Part shown: positions 25,211 to 33,579 of the stretch, piece after piece | Layout of the letters: each line of letters opens with the position of its first letter | Numbering within the stretch: position 1 is the first letter of the stretch | Origin: Desulfosporosinus cupriresistens | GTDB taxonomy: Bacteria; Bacillota; Desulfitobacteriia; Desulfitobacteriales; Desulfitobacteriaceae | Direction: 5' to 3' | DNA length: 37,726 nt | NCBI RefSeq assembly: GCF_001707885.1 | Contig: NZ_MASS01000043.1 | Span: 1 to 37,726, forward strand | Translations under genes and position numbers: made by a program | Notes under the pieces: model-generated | Database searches by the model: none | What the model was told of the DNA's origin: nothing | Seen by the model: the letters and a program-made list of their open reading frames with translations, nothing else

Positions 25211-26287
25211 ATGACCAATCAAAATTCAGCCGACATCATCGCTAAATTCGATCAAGTTTATCCAGTATATTCCGATTTCACAAATGTCACAGAAAACTTA
25301 TTAAAAGGAATACTTCAGCTTAAGGGCATCAACGTCCACTCAATCACTTCCCGGGTAAAAAGCCGAGAAAGCTTAAAGAGAAAAGCAAATCGGGAAGATG
25401 ATAAATACACAAAACTAGAAGACATCACCGATTTAGCCGGGATTCGGATTATCACCTATTTTGCTGACCAAGTGGATCTTATCGCGGGTTTCGTAGAGGA
25501 GGAATTTGAAGTAGATCAGTCAAACTCCGTGGACAAGCGAGAATTGATTGACCCTGAGAAATTTGGCTATCTATCCCTTCACTATGTCGTCAAACTTCCC
25601 CCCTTTAGACTTCAGCTTATTGAGTACCAACGCTTTAAAGATTGTAAGGTGGAAATTCAAATTCGCTCCATCCTTCAACATACATGGGCTGAAATCGAAC
25701 ATGACTTGGGTTATAAAAATGAACACGCCGTTCCCCGAGAAATCCGGAGAAGCTTCTCGCGACTAGCTGGATTACTGGAATTGGCGGACGAAGAGTTTAT
25801 CAAAATTCGTTCCAACCTCGCTAATTACGAAGCCGAAGTTGAAGCTCAAATCGAGAAGACCCCCACTACGGTACTTATCAATCAGGCATCGCTAAAATCT
25901 TATGTTCAAAAATCTCAACATATCCGTATCCTCGACCAGAAGATTAGTCACATCGTCAACGCTGACCTGGAATTAAAGGATCGTTTTTTTGGCTATCTAA
26001 CGACAGTCTTTAGTTACCTGGGAGTGAAGACCATTGGGGAACTCGATGAAATCGTTAAAGACATTGGAGATGATGTTTTAAATTTCCCTCGCAATGGACT
26101 CAAAAACAAACAGGGCGAGAAGGTCAATTGGGGGACTTCTTTATTCTACCTGGCCTATGCCATCGTTGGCCGAAGAGGTTCTTCTAAGCAAGTATCTGAT
26201 TATCTTGAGCACTTCAAAATCGAGACGACTGAAAGTAGGCAAGAGCTCATCCAACAAATCCTTGCAGCCTATTCTTCAAAATCTTAA
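25211..26287 (+). CDS. RelA/SpoT-domain (p)ppGpp synthetase, long single-domain type
   Basis: The synthetase domain is in the first 200 residues: SRVKSRESLKRKA (ATP-binding basic motif, about 42-54), ITDLAGIRII, FGYLSLHYVVKLP and VEIQIRSILQHTWAEIEHDLGYK. No HD hydrolase domain and no TGS/ACT regulatory domains are present, so it is a small alarmone synthetase type that makes pppGpp/ppGpp from ATP and GTP or GDP. At 358 residues it carries about 140 extra C-terminal residues of unknown function compared with RelQ/RelP. Ribosome site GAAGGG precedes the ATG. Stands alone. Confidence 0.85.
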   Translation: MTNQNSADIIAKFDQVYPVYSDFTNVTENLLKGILQLKGINVHSITSRVKSRESLKRKANREDDKYTKLEDITDLAGIRIITYFADQVDLIAGFVEEEFEVDQSNSVDKRELIDPEKFGYLSLHYVVKLPPFRLQLIEYQRFKDCKVEIQIRSILQHTWAEIEHDLGYKNEHAVPREIRRSFSRLAGLLELADEEFIKIRSNLANYEAEVEAQIEKTPTTVLINQASLKSYVQKSQHIRILDQKISHIVNADLELKDRFFGYLTTVFSYLGVKTIGELDEIVKDIGDDVLNFPRNGLKNKQGEKVNWGTSLFYLAYAIVGRRGSSKQVSDYLEHFKIETTESRQELIQQILAAYSSKS

Positions 26288-26475
26288 AGAAAGTTTACAG
26301 CCGAAAATTGGCTGTGCTTCTAACACAGTATGGACTTTGTATAGATTAGCATAATGGGTATATGATTTTGTGAAGTTCACTGAAAAATGATCTGGTACTT
26401 GTGATAGCGACAGATATCGGTCGTCTTAATAGGATTCATGAGCTATTGACAATTTATATTTTGTGGAGAGCGAAA

Positions 26476-27168
26476 ATGAGTTATAAAATATTACTATTTG
26501 ATTTAGATGATACATTATTAGATTTCAGTGCTAACGAAATTGATTCGTTAAACAAATTGTTTCACCAAAATGGATATACTTTTTCTGATGAACTTTTTCG
26601 AGTATATAATTCCGTAAACAAACAACTGTGGACTGATTATGAAAATGGAAACGTTGCATTAGATGAGGTATTAAACTCAAGGTTTTCAGAAACCATGTTG
26701 AAATTGGGCAAAATTGTGGATGGTATGGAATGGGAAAGTCAATATCGAGAATTTTTGGGTAATGGATATCAATTGATTGACGGAGCTTTGGAAGTGTGTC
26801 AGAGCTTATCTGTAACGCATAGACTGTTTGTTATCACAAATGGTATAACGAAAACTCAGATAAAGCGATTAAAGCAGGCAGGATTATATGAATTTTTCGA
26901 AGACATATTTGATTCTCAAAGCATTGGATTTCAAAAGCCATCAAAAGCATTCTTTGATTATGTGATGAGTCATATTAAGGATTTTAATGCAAGGGAAGCG
27001 CTTATTATCGGGGATTCCTTAAATACCGATATTAAAGGCGGTCTAACGTCAGGAATTGATACCTGCTGGATCAATAGAAAATTGCAAAAATGCTCTGCAG
27101 AAATTCAAAGTACTTATACAATCACAAGTTTAGCGCAATTATTTTCCATTTGCGCCCCCATAACATGA
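26476..27168 (+). CDS. HAD-superfamily phosphatase, YjjG-like
   Basis: Haloacid-dehalogenase fold with motif I LFDLDDTLLDF (nucleophile Asp at residue 9), motif II VITNGI, the conserved Lys in GFQKPSKAFF and motif III IIGDSLNTDIKGG. This form matches the YjjG/noncanonical pyrimidine nucleotidase group, which dephosphorylates nucleoside monophosphates. I start at the ATG at 26476 after GGAGAG; the frame upstream to 26401 lacks a start of quality. 230 residues. Base composition is more AT-rich than its neighbours, which may indicate transfer. Confidence 0.85.
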   Translation: MSYKILLFDLDDTLLDFSANEIDSLNKLFHQNGYTFSDELFRVYNSVNKQLWTDYENGNVALDEVLNSRFSETMLKLGKIVDGMEWESQYREFLGNGYQLIDGALEVCQSLSVTHRLFVITNGITKTQIKRLKQAGLYEFFEDIFDSQSIGFQKPSKAFFDYVMSHIKDFNAREALIIGDSLNTDIKGGLTSGIDTCWINRKLQKCSAEIQSTYTITSLAQLFSICAPIT

Positions 27169-27305
27169 GCCTTATTTTCTTTCGAGAACAGCGATGCTTT
27201 GACAATAAGCTCTCCGATTTCTGCTTCAAGCCTTTCTAGATTGGCATTTTCTTGGGCTATCATGTGCTCAAGCTTAGCAACAATACTCTCGAGTTCATCA
27301 AGATT
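27114..27305 (-). pseudogene. coiled-coil gene fragment antisense to the HAD gene end
   Basis: An open frame without a start reads NLDELESIVAKLEHMIAQEN, then a heptad-like LERLEAEIGELIVKA. It runs from just after a TAA into the HAD gene's 3' end on the opposite strand. It resembles the coiled-coil tail of a larger protein and is probably a remnant. Family unknown. Confidence 0.3.
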
Positions 27306-27345
27306 TTACTTACCGCTCCACCTCTGGAATTGCTGGCATCAAAGG

Positions 27346-28134
27346 CTAATTAAAGGAATTTAGAAGAGTGTCAATACGATTATACAATTCTGTGTCTACC
27401 TTTGCATTCAACCCGCCTTTGCCACTTTGCATATAAGCGTCGCCATTCATTATGAAAAGATAATAATCATGCGCCGTATTTGAATTTTTGCTGCTATAGA
27501 TTACTCGCAGCATATAGCACGCATCGAAGGAATCAATATCCTGTGGAGGATATAGGGTAGACTTTATCAAGTGATTGAATACTGTCTCTTCCGCAAGCTG
27601 CCTATATGTACCCTCCAACGGGAAAAGCGGACTTAACATCTTGCCATTTTTACCTAGTTTCATTAAACCATATGTGGTAGTAATCCCTGTAACACGTTCA
27701 GTAAAACCATCGGGAAGCAAAGCATCGCCTTTAAAATCTTTAAAACTACTTGCAAGCCATGAACTATCTGCACTGAAATATCCGTTATCAATGACAAGAT
27801 AAGCGTTTCTTAGATTTTGATAGGTATGGACATTGCCTTCTTTTGTGGTGATGTACAGTGTTATGGTGCTTCCAAGTTCAGCAGGTGCGTCAGCCTTTTG
27901 TCCCCTACTTGCGTTTATAATATTTATGATTGCGCCAAATTCCTCGGGTGAAAATTTTTTGTAATGATTCTCCCTATCTGATGGCGATATAACCATTTCA
28001 ATAGACTGCACATCGTTTACAGAAAGATTCTTAGCCCAACTAAGGCTATCATCAATATCTTTCAAGTAATGATTTGTAACAATCACAGAGAATAATAGTA
28101 CGATGAAACTGAGAAGTAATATCCATTTTTTCAT
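27346..28134 (-). CDS. membrane-anchored protein of unknown function
   Basis: 262 residues with an N-terminal hydrophobic helix (WILLLSFIVLLFSVIV) preceded by two lysines; the rest is predicted to lie outside the membrane. No lipobox Cys. I do not recognise a domain. It includes VQSIEMVISPSDRENHYKKF and YYLFIMNGDAYMQSGKGG. It follows the BlaR-like gene on the same strand after about 200 nt and could belong to the same regulon. Ends in TAG. Confidence 0.65.
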   Translation of the reverse strand: MKKWILLLSFIVLLFSVIVTNHYLKDIDDSLSWAKNLSVNDVQSIEMVISPSDRENHYKKFSPEEFGAIINIINASRGQKADAPAELGSTITLYITTKEGNVHTYQNLRNAYLVIDNGYFSADSSWLASSFKDFKGDALLPDGFTERVTGITTTYGLMKLGKNGKMLSPLFPLEGTYRQLAEETVFNHLIKSTLYPPQDIDSFDACYMLRVIYSSKNSNTAHDYYLFIMNGDAYMQSGKGGLNAKVDTELYNRIDTLLNSFN

Positions 28135-28332
28135 GATTCTGCTCCCTTAAATTATTTAATAAGACTTTGGACGAGCACAAATGCTCTTTTTCTCATGAAC
28201 TCGCCTCCTCCATTTATCCCTTCATCCAAATAAACGAAAGTAGGCGGCTTTTTGTTACACCTTTATTGGCAGGTTTCTTCGCCCGAACACGCTCACTTTT
28301 TATCCGAACTCTCAGAAATATCCTGGTTATCA

Positions 28333-30189
28333 TTAGAATGAACCAATAACTGTTTTACCATCTGCAGCATACAGCGGAATTTCTCTTTTTTCAAATTTAC
28401 CCATTTTTTGCATTGCAATCGCTTCCTCAGGTGTTTTGGGCTGTGGCCCCATGAGGTCCTCATATTTTACGTAACCCGAGGTACCATCCTTTCCGGCACT
28501 AATTAGATCCGGCTGTGGGTTGCCAATAATACTGGAAGCAAAAGCTGAACCATACGTCTGGCCATTCTCGTTGGTCTGGTAAAGAGGAGTGAGGGCAGGG
28601 TTTTGACTAAACTCCGTCTTCCATTCCTCGTTTTTCAACCAATTATATAACGGCCCTGATTCTAAATAGCTTACGTAGTTGGTTCTTGCCTCGATAATGA
28701 CGACTACATCCTGTATGTAATGTATATTATGGGTTATGGAACCAGCATCGACTTCCTGTCCGTCGATTTTGACGTACCAAGCAGGATAAATCAGGGCTTC
28801 AAACTGCTCTGAACCAGTAATATGCAGTGCGGATGGTCCAATATTGTAATGAACGACATTATCAACATAATCCGTATTCGGAACTGTTGCAGTATATTGT
28901 TTCGCTGTCTTTAACCAAGACGACACTTGAGATAAGACTTCATTTTGACTATCGGGGCTCCAGTAACTACCTGCCGGCGAATCATCACTGATGCTAATCG
29001 ATTGTATTGAGGCTGGCAAACTGTTTGATGCTTGAAGATTGGTTTGTTCTGCGGCTGTTTGCTTGGCCGATGCGGGCAGCGGTAAACGAATGTTCTCTGT
29101 TGCAGGAAGTATTTTAGCATTAGCGAACGTCACAAAGCCGGTTAAAATTACAATTGCAACAATGACTACCGTAAAAGCTAAAGAGCTTTGACGCAAATTG
29201 CTGATGCTGGTAAGTCTACGCTTAATCAGCGATTTTGAACCGGAAAGGCCCGCAAGGTTTGCCTTTCTGGGGGGCCTGACATAGCTTTCCAGCAATTTTA
29301 TGAGGGTATCCGCATATTCCTTAGAGTTATTTGCTCCGAAGTATTTTACAGTCATTGCATCACAAGCAATTTCCTGGTCTTCTCGTAATTTGGTAAAGGC
29401 GTACCAAATAATGGGGTTAAACCAGTGTAGAATTAATAGCACCTGCACCAGCCAGTTTACAATAATATCCCTGTGCTTAAAGTGCAACAACTCATGAACA
29501 AAAACATACTTAAGCTGTTCCGAGCTAAAATGGTTTAGAAGGGATACCGGCAATAATAATCTCGGTTTAAACAACCCAAACAAAGAGGGAGTCCCTACTG
29601 CCTGCGTTAAAGTTAAGGGAATATCTCTCTTTATGCTTAGTCTTTCTTTTACGCCTTCTAATCCAGCCAGTAAATACCAATTATTAATGGTATGACCTTT
29701 AATAGAGCGAGAAAACCTTTTATTCACAACAATTGTGGAAACAATGAAGGCAGAAATACCTGAAATCCATAAAAGGAACAAACCTTGATGGGTTAAGGGA
29801 GAGGCAGCTATGGACCGCAGGCTTATTTTGTTTTGTGGTTTGGATTTACCGACAGCATAATCAAGATTATTGTCATCAGTAGCCTTGGTTTTAGAGGGGA
29901 TAGTACTATTTTGGCCAAAGTTTTGATCAAGATTAGGACTCATCGTTACTGCAGTTGAGTTTTGTGTTGAAAGTCCGACTAAATTGTATATGCTAAACGA
30001 ACTTGGTGGTGTCCAAGGTAATAGTAAACCCACAATGACAATGGACCAGAGCAGGTAATTCACAGTTGTTCCCAGCTTGTTTCTAAATAGGTATTTTACG
30101 AGCAAAAAAAAGATGATGAAGACACTAACTTTGGCAGAGGTCCAAACAACCCAATCGAATACAGGAAGTAAGCTAAAAATATGGGACAT
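28333..30189 (-). CDS. BlaR1/MecR1-family M56 metallopeptidase sensor with non-penicillin-binding C-terminus
   Basis: An M56 integral-membrane zinc protease: the active-site HExxH is HELLH (about residue 232-236) within VFVHELLHFKHRDIIVNWLV, followed by HWFNPIIWYAF and ACDAMTV. Four to five membrane helices lie in the first 360 residues. In BlaR1 a beta-lactam-acylated C-terminal domain triggers cleavage of BlaI. Here the 260-residue C-terminal part lacks SxxK-type penicillin-binding motifs that I can see and contains GSYWSPDSQNEVLSQVSSWL and IDGQEVDAG, so another signal is likely. I start at the ATG at 30189, just after the BlaI stop; a GTG at 30198 is possible. Confidence 0.82.
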   Translation of the reverse strand: MSHIFSLLPVFDWVVWTSAKVSVFIIFFLLVKYLFRNKLGTTVNYLLWSIVIVGLLLPWTPPSSFSIYNLVGLSTQNSTAVTMSPNLDQNFGQNSTIPSKTKATDDNNLDYAVGKSKPQNKISLRSIAASPLTHQGLFLLWISGISAFIVSTIVVNKRFSRSIKGHTINNWYLLAGLEGVKERLSIKRDIPLTLTQAVGTPSLFGLFKPRLLLPVSLLNHFSSEQLKYVFVHELLHFKHRDIIVNWLVQVLLILHWFNPIIWYAFTKLREDQEIACDAMTVKYFGANNSKEYADTLIKLLESYVRPPRKANLAGLSGSKSLIKRRLTSISNLRQSSLAFTVVIVAIVILTGFVTFANAKILPATENIRLPLPASAKQTAAEQTNLQASNSLPASIQSISISDDSPAGSYWSPDSQNEVLSQVSSWLKTAKQYTATVPNTDYVDNVVHYNIGPSALHITGSEQFEALIYPAWYVKIDGQEVDAGSITHNIHYIQDVVVIIEARTNYVSYLESGPLYNWLKNEEWKTEFSQNPALTPLYQTNENGQTYGSAFASSIIGNPQPDLISAGKDGTSGYVKYEDLMGPQPKTPEEAIAMQKMGKFEKREIPLYAADGKTVIGSF

Positions 30190-30191
30190 CT

Positions 30192-30569
30192 TTACCACTT
30201 CCTTTCTTCAAGGATACGTTTAAGCTCTTCGATTTCTTCCTGGGAAAGTTTCTCCTCCTGCAGGAAGGTAACCAACATTGGCTTTATTGCTCCCCCAAAA
30301 ACCCGTTTGACAAATGATTTAGTCTCCGACCTGATGCACTTATTTTCGGTTATCAGTGGATAATACCAATATATTCTACGTTCTTCTCTAAACCCCAAAG
30401 CACCTTTTTTCACCAATCTTGTGATGAGTGTTTTTACAGTATTCGGTTTCCAGTCCGAAAAGCTCCCTAGAGCATCAACGATTTCATTTGCGGTACATGG
30501 AACGGCCTTGGACCAAAATATTCTCATTACTTCCCACTCAGCCTCTGAAATCTTAGGTATCTCCGACAT
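30192..30569 (-). CDS. BlaI/MecI-family transcriptional repressor
   Basis: 125 residues with the winged-helix of the family: ISEAEWEVMRIFWSK, TANEIVDALG and KPNTVKTLITRLVKKGAL. The C-terminal dimerisation region ends LKRILEERKW. It is expected to bind as a dimer to TACAnnTGTA sites and to be cleaved on signalling by the M56 protease encoded directly downstream. A matching operator lies 37 bp upstream of the start. Stop codon precedes the protease start by two bases. Confidence 0.92.
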   Translation of the reverse strand: MSEIPKISEAEWEVMRIFWSKAVPCTANEIVDALGSFSDWKPNTVKTLITRLVKKGALGFREERRIYWYYPLITENKCIRSETKSFVKRVFGGAIKPMLVTFLQEEKLSQEEIEELKRILEERKW

Positions 30570-30605
30570 GATTTCACCTCATCTCAATTACGCTTGTAGT
30601 TATTA

Positions 30606-30617
30606 TTACACATGTAA
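30606..30617. promoter_or_regulatory. BlaI/MecI-type operator
   Basis: TTACACATGTAA contains TACAnnTGTA, the known BlaI/MecI recognition pattern, with an extra pair on each side. It lies 37 bp upstream of the blaI-like start, where it would overlap the promoter. Autoregulation is expected. Confidence 0.75.
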
Positions 30618-30788
30618 GTCTGTTTTTCAATCTTTTTTCCTAATGAAACCATCCCCATAGAACAAAAAAACTAGGCCGTGTAAGCCTATGACTCACTGGT
30701 GAAACTTCAACTAGAAAGCAGGCAATTGACACCTTTAATCTATGGACAATCCCCTTTGGCGGAAAAGCGAAGTGCGGACAAAAAATCG

Positions 30789-30812
30789 CCCCACACTTCC
30801 AGAGTGTAGGGG
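30789..30812. terminator. bidirectional terminator
   Basis: CCCC-ACACT pairs with AGTGT-A-GGGG around a short loop. On the minus strand CGATTTTTTG follows; on the plus strand AGCTTTTCTTTTTT follows. It would end the thioredoxin-like gene's transcript on the minus strand. Confidence 0.75.
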
Positions 30813-30854
30813 ATAGCTTTTCTTTTTTGCTCTGCTGAATTGCCTCCCTTAACC

Positions 30855-30990
30855 TTAATTCTGCTTCCTAACCGTAGCCAATTCATCACTTGATTTCTCC
30901 CATTCTTCCACTGCTTTAATCAACACTGGGTTAGTGAATGATCCTGCAATCTGAATTCGTAATGTGGAATCTAAAACGAATTTAACATCC
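30855..30990 (-). pseudogene. short unrecognised frame after the thioredoxin-like gene
   Basis: A frame open after a TGA reads DVKFVLDSTLRIQIAGSFTN and ends LATVRKQN with a TAA. It overlaps the thioredoxin gene's last codons in another frame and lies before the terminator. No start codon or ribosome site. It may be a remnant or chance; no family recognised. Confidence 0.25.
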
Positions 30991-31303
30991 TTTCAACTTT
31001 CTGTAAATCGATAAATCGACTTTCTCTAAGAACTTCTCTACCATCATACATTATGAGAATGGTCGGTACTGTAAAAATCAATAATTGCCCTGCGATTTCT
31101 ACATGCTCATTGATATCTATTTTTACAACCTTGATTGAATGATCATTGACTAGATTCATTAGTTTCGGTAAAACAGCATGGCAAACATTACAGTCTCGAG
31201 AACTGAAATAAAGAATAACCTGTTCTTCCTCCGCTAGAAGCTGTTTGAGATGATCATACGTTTGAATAAGACTATCCGTCTTAATGTTAATTGGTTCCTC
31301 CAT
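30971..31303 (-). CDS. thioredoxin-fold protein
   Basis: 110 residues with the thioredoxin fold: VILYFSSRDCNVCHAVLPKL carries the redox CxxC (CNVC, with Asn-Val in place of the usual Gly-Pro), then VKIDINEHVEIAGQL and the cis-proline segment TVPTILIMYDGRE. Cytosolic, with no signal peptide. A general thiol reductase or a dedicated partner of an unknown enzyme. The ribosome site is weak. Ends in TAG. Confidence 0.85.
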   Translation of the reverse strand: MEEPINIKTDSLIQTYDHLKQLLAEEEQVILYFSSRDCNVCHAVLPKLMNLVNDHSIKVVKIDINEHVEIAGQLLIFTVPTILIMYDGREVLRESRFIDLQKVERMLNSF

Positions 31304-31643
31304 CTTAAATCCATAGCCTTTCTTATTTCGATACTTCCACTTAATTTTTGCGATCTGTGGTTTTATTCCAACCTTGTGTTTATAAACGTGAAATAATTTG
31401 CTTGAATCTCGGGGTTAATGATGAAACGGGGCGTCCCATCGCGATACACCCCCGTTAATTGTTGATTAGAGGAGATATTTATATACATAACATGCAGATC
31501 CTACACATTTTACAAAGCTTTTACTTTATTTTAACATGTTCTTCTAATTAACTTCTTATCTTTATGTTATCTTTATTGTAACCTCTAGCAGGTTAACTAA
31601 TAAACAGGCCAAAAAACCAGTAAAAAAGTTGAGGGAGGGAAGT
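31304..31643. other. intergenic region between thioredoxin-like gene and 39-residue gene
   Basis: No gene seen. It contains an imperfect inverted repeat around 31412-31455 (CGGGG against CCCCG) and a small hairpin AACCT-ctagc-AGGTT near 31580-31594. The AT-rich part (31510-31580) probably holds the promoter of the short gene that follows. Confidence 0.4.
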
Positions 31644-31763
31644 ATGACAGAACAAGAAAAGTGTATCATTGAAATCATTCTAATTGACGTTGGGTTGGAG
31701 GCTTTACACATCGAGGCCAATGACCAAGAAACGAAAACTAAACCAGTTAAATCATCTCGCTAG
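31644..31763 (+). CDS. 39-residue small protein with complete expression signals
   Basis: ATG at 31644 is preceded by GAGGGAGGGAAG, a strong ribosome site. The product is 39 residues, starting MTEQEKCIIEIILIDVGLEA and ending KPVKSSR, with one Cys and no membrane segment. The TAG stop is followed immediately by a perfect 10-bp-arm hairpin and pyrimidine-rich sequence. Ribosome site, short frame and terminator together make it a convincing short gene. No family recognised. Confidence 0.6.
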   Translation: MTEQEKCIIEIILIDVGLEALHIEANDQETKTKPVKSSR

Positions 31764-31799
31764 AAGCGAATACTCAGATAATTGGGTATTCGCTTTCTT
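31764..31799 (+). terminator. rho-independent terminator of the 39-residue gene
   Basis: AAGCGAATAC (31764-31773) pairs perfectly with GTATTCGCTT (31786-31795), followed by TCTTCAATTTT. Confidence 0.75.
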
Positions 31800-31937
31800 C
31801 AATTTTCAGCAGATTGAGCCCATTTCCTCGACAAGCTGCCCAACACCTAAATCAACACCGCTGATGAAAACAAAAAATGCAGGGCTCGCTGAATTTCTTA
31901 ACGCTGCGTCAAACCCGATTGTGTTACTGCGGACAAC

Positions 31938-32147
31938 ATGCTCGACACCGCCCTCCAGAGTGAAAAGAGTATAGGAATATGTACAATAACCCTGCCACAT
32001 GCCTGGGAGATATCGCAAAAGATAATACTCTCCGCCCTGTTCGCAGAGGAAACCGGCAAAGTCGCCGTATTGATAGCCAGTCTCAATATCCCCCAGAAAA
32101 CGATAGAAGAAATTGAACTCAACGATGTGCGCCTAATGATTCATTAA
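31938..32147 (+). pseudogene. unrecognised open frame tail-to-tail with pylSn
   Basis: The frame is open from 31902; the first ATG (31938) has no ribosome site. It reads MLDTALQSEKSIGICTITLP, then LFAEETGKVAVLIASLN and ends VRLMIH two nt before the end of pylSn on the other strand. Composition looks protein-like, so it may be the 3' part of a deleted gene. Family not recognised. The stretch 31800-31937 shows nothing else that I can support. Confidence 0.3.
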
Positions 32148-32149
32148 TT

Positions 32150-32512
32150 TTACAAACCGGAACCCCACTTTTGGGTCATCATGGTAGCAGTATACTTTTC
32201 TATTTTCCAGTCTGGTATTTTACATTTTCCACAAGCACTGAAACTCAGCTTATTCCGCAGCCATCTGGAGGCCCGGCTGTTGCGGGAATTCCAAACCAGA
32301 AATGACTCACCGCAAAAAGTGGTTATTTCAGCCGTATTGCTGGTAATCTTTATTGATTTAATACCATGCAGCACGCCGGAACGGGCCGGCCATAATTTAA
32401 TTTTTTCTAATAACTTAAAAAATCCAACATTTTTTCTATAATATTTCTGTTTACGACTATTTTCAGCATCTTGAAGGGTCTTCGTGATATCCACGTTCTT
32501 TTTCGAACTCAT
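32150..32512 (-). CDS. pylSn: pyrrolysyl-tRNA synthetase N-terminal domain protein PylSn
   Basis: In bacteria the tRNA-Pyl-binding domain that forms the N-terminus of archaeal PylRS is a separate protein. The family core is visible: KIKLWPARSGVLHGIKSIKI, FCGESFLVWNSRNSRASRWL and CGKCKIPDWKIEKY. It binds the unusual D and T arms of tRNA-Pyl and raises charging efficiency. 120 residues, about ten more than usual at the N-terminus (SSKKNVDITKTLQDAENS). Last gene of the pyl operon, 21 nt after pylD, with an AAGAAGG ribosome site. Ends in TAA, not UAG. Confidence 0.92.
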   Translation of the reverse strand: MSSKKNVDITKTLQDAENSRKQKYYRKNVGFFKLLEKIKLWPARSGVLHGIKSIKITSNTAEITTFCGESFLVWNSRNSRASRWLRNKLSFSACGKCKIPDWKIEKYTATMMTQKWGSGL

Positions 32513-32533
32513 GATTAAACCTTCTTTCGTTGG

Positions 32534-33349
32534 TTAAGCTAAGGCCTCAAACAACATAGTAGCGACACCAATCTCCAACATATCATGAACCAATCTCCCT
32601 GCAAGCAGCGGCAGGCATTCCTGACTCAAGCCCAAGGGTATGCCCGGCGCAGCAATCATTGTATCTTCCCGGATAAATTCTTTACCAATTATTTCAGCTG
32701 ACGGTGTTGCATCAAACAGCAGCTTGTATTCAGACAAAGCCTGATAAAAATCTTGCACTATTTGCACACCGGGTACCACATCTTTCAGCTTCTCAGCTTG
32801 CGGCCGGTTAATATCATAAACAAAAACCTTTGCTCCCTGGGCTGACATAAAAGCTGCCGCTCCCATTCCCACAGGACCAGCACCAAGCAACAACACTTTC
32901 TTATCCCGCAGCCCGCCGGACATTAAATCCAATGCTGCCGCATACCCTTTTCCCGTGGCCTTTCCGTTGTCAACCACTTTACCCTTAGCCAGATTAATCG
33001 CCACAAAATGGTCGTCATCGGCCAGAAAAATAACCTTTCCGCCCTTTTCAATAGCTTCCGCCAGGCCCCCTACGTCATGCCCGCCGGTAACAAAGGCAGG
33101 AAAACCTAAGAACTCTATAATCTTTTGCACCGATCCGGAAAAGCCGTTAATAATACCTTGGCCACTGGAAACAGGGATAACAGCCACCGGCCCGAACTGA
33201 ACCAAATCATTAATTTCTGCTTGCCTATGCCCATTAGCATGGGCTGCGATCTCCCACAAAGCTTTACCAACATTATTAAGCAATTGTTTATTATATTCTT
33301 TTAAATTCTCAGCCATGTCCAAAATGTCTTCCGCCCTTAATCTAGTCAA
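32534..33349 (-). CDS. pylD: pyrrolysine biosynthesis dehydrogenase PylD
   Basis: PylD oxidises and cyclises the lysine-ornithine dipeptide, giving the pyrroline ring of pyrrolysine. The Rossmann NAD site is LLLGAGPVGMGAAAFM. The N-terminal half holds VAVIPVSSGQGIINGFSGSV and VIFLADDDHFVAINL; the end is LEIGVATMLFEALA. 271 residues. The likely start is TTG at 33349 after GGGGGAG. A 230-bp gap, filled by a mosaic repeat element, separates it from pylC. Confidence 0.94.
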   Translation of the reverse strand: MTRLRAEDILDMAENLKEYNKQLLNNVGKALWEIAAHANGHRQAEINDLVQFGPVAVIPVSSGQGIINGFSGSVQKIIEFLGFPAFVTGGHDVGGLAEAIEKGGKVIFLADDDHFVAINLAKGKVVDNGKATGKGYAAALDLMSGGLRDKKVLLLGAGPVGMGAAAFMSAQGAKVFVYDINRPQAEKLKDVVPGVQIVQDFYQALSEYKLLFDATPSAEIIGKEFIREDTMIAAPGIPLGLSQECLPLLAGRLVHDMLEIGVATMLFEALA

Positions 33350-33369
33350 CCAATCACTCCCCCTTCAGG

Positions 33370-33552
33370 TAAAGAAAACTTGGCTGGCGCCCGCGAAGAC
33401 ACTGTCTTCGCACGGATTAGCACAGCGGAGAAGCCTCCGGGGCAGGCGGTCCCTTCTCGCCCATCCATGGCTACCGGTACAATCGCCCATCCATGGCCAG
33501 CGGCTGCCTAGTTCCCTTATGCTTAGAAAGTAACGCAAGTTTATGCTTTCTG
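33370..33552. repeat. mosaic intergenic repeat, copy 2 (between pylC and pylD)
   Basis: It shares block A (33388-33404) and block C (33503-33513) with the copy at 20824-21012 in the same orientation, and block B (33448-33473) inverted. Within it TCGCCCATCCATGGC is repeated (33457-33471 and 33483-33497). It ends in a hairpin with AGAAAG/CTTTCT arms (33525-33551). Its presence interrupts the otherwise tight pyl operon. Confidence 0.75.
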
Positions 33553-33579
33553 ATAGTACAAATATTTCACCGCGCCATC

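Noticed and set aside
31684..31974. 96-codon plus-strand frame after the 39-residue gene
   Set aside because: It overlaps the small gene and its terminator, has Ser/Thr/Pro-rich shadow-like composition and no ribosome site.
33388..33404. GACACTGTCTTC block as a phage or integron attachment site
   Set aside because: No integrase, tRNA or cassette structure is nearby, and the other copy is in an unrelated intergenic region; a dispersed repeat fits better.
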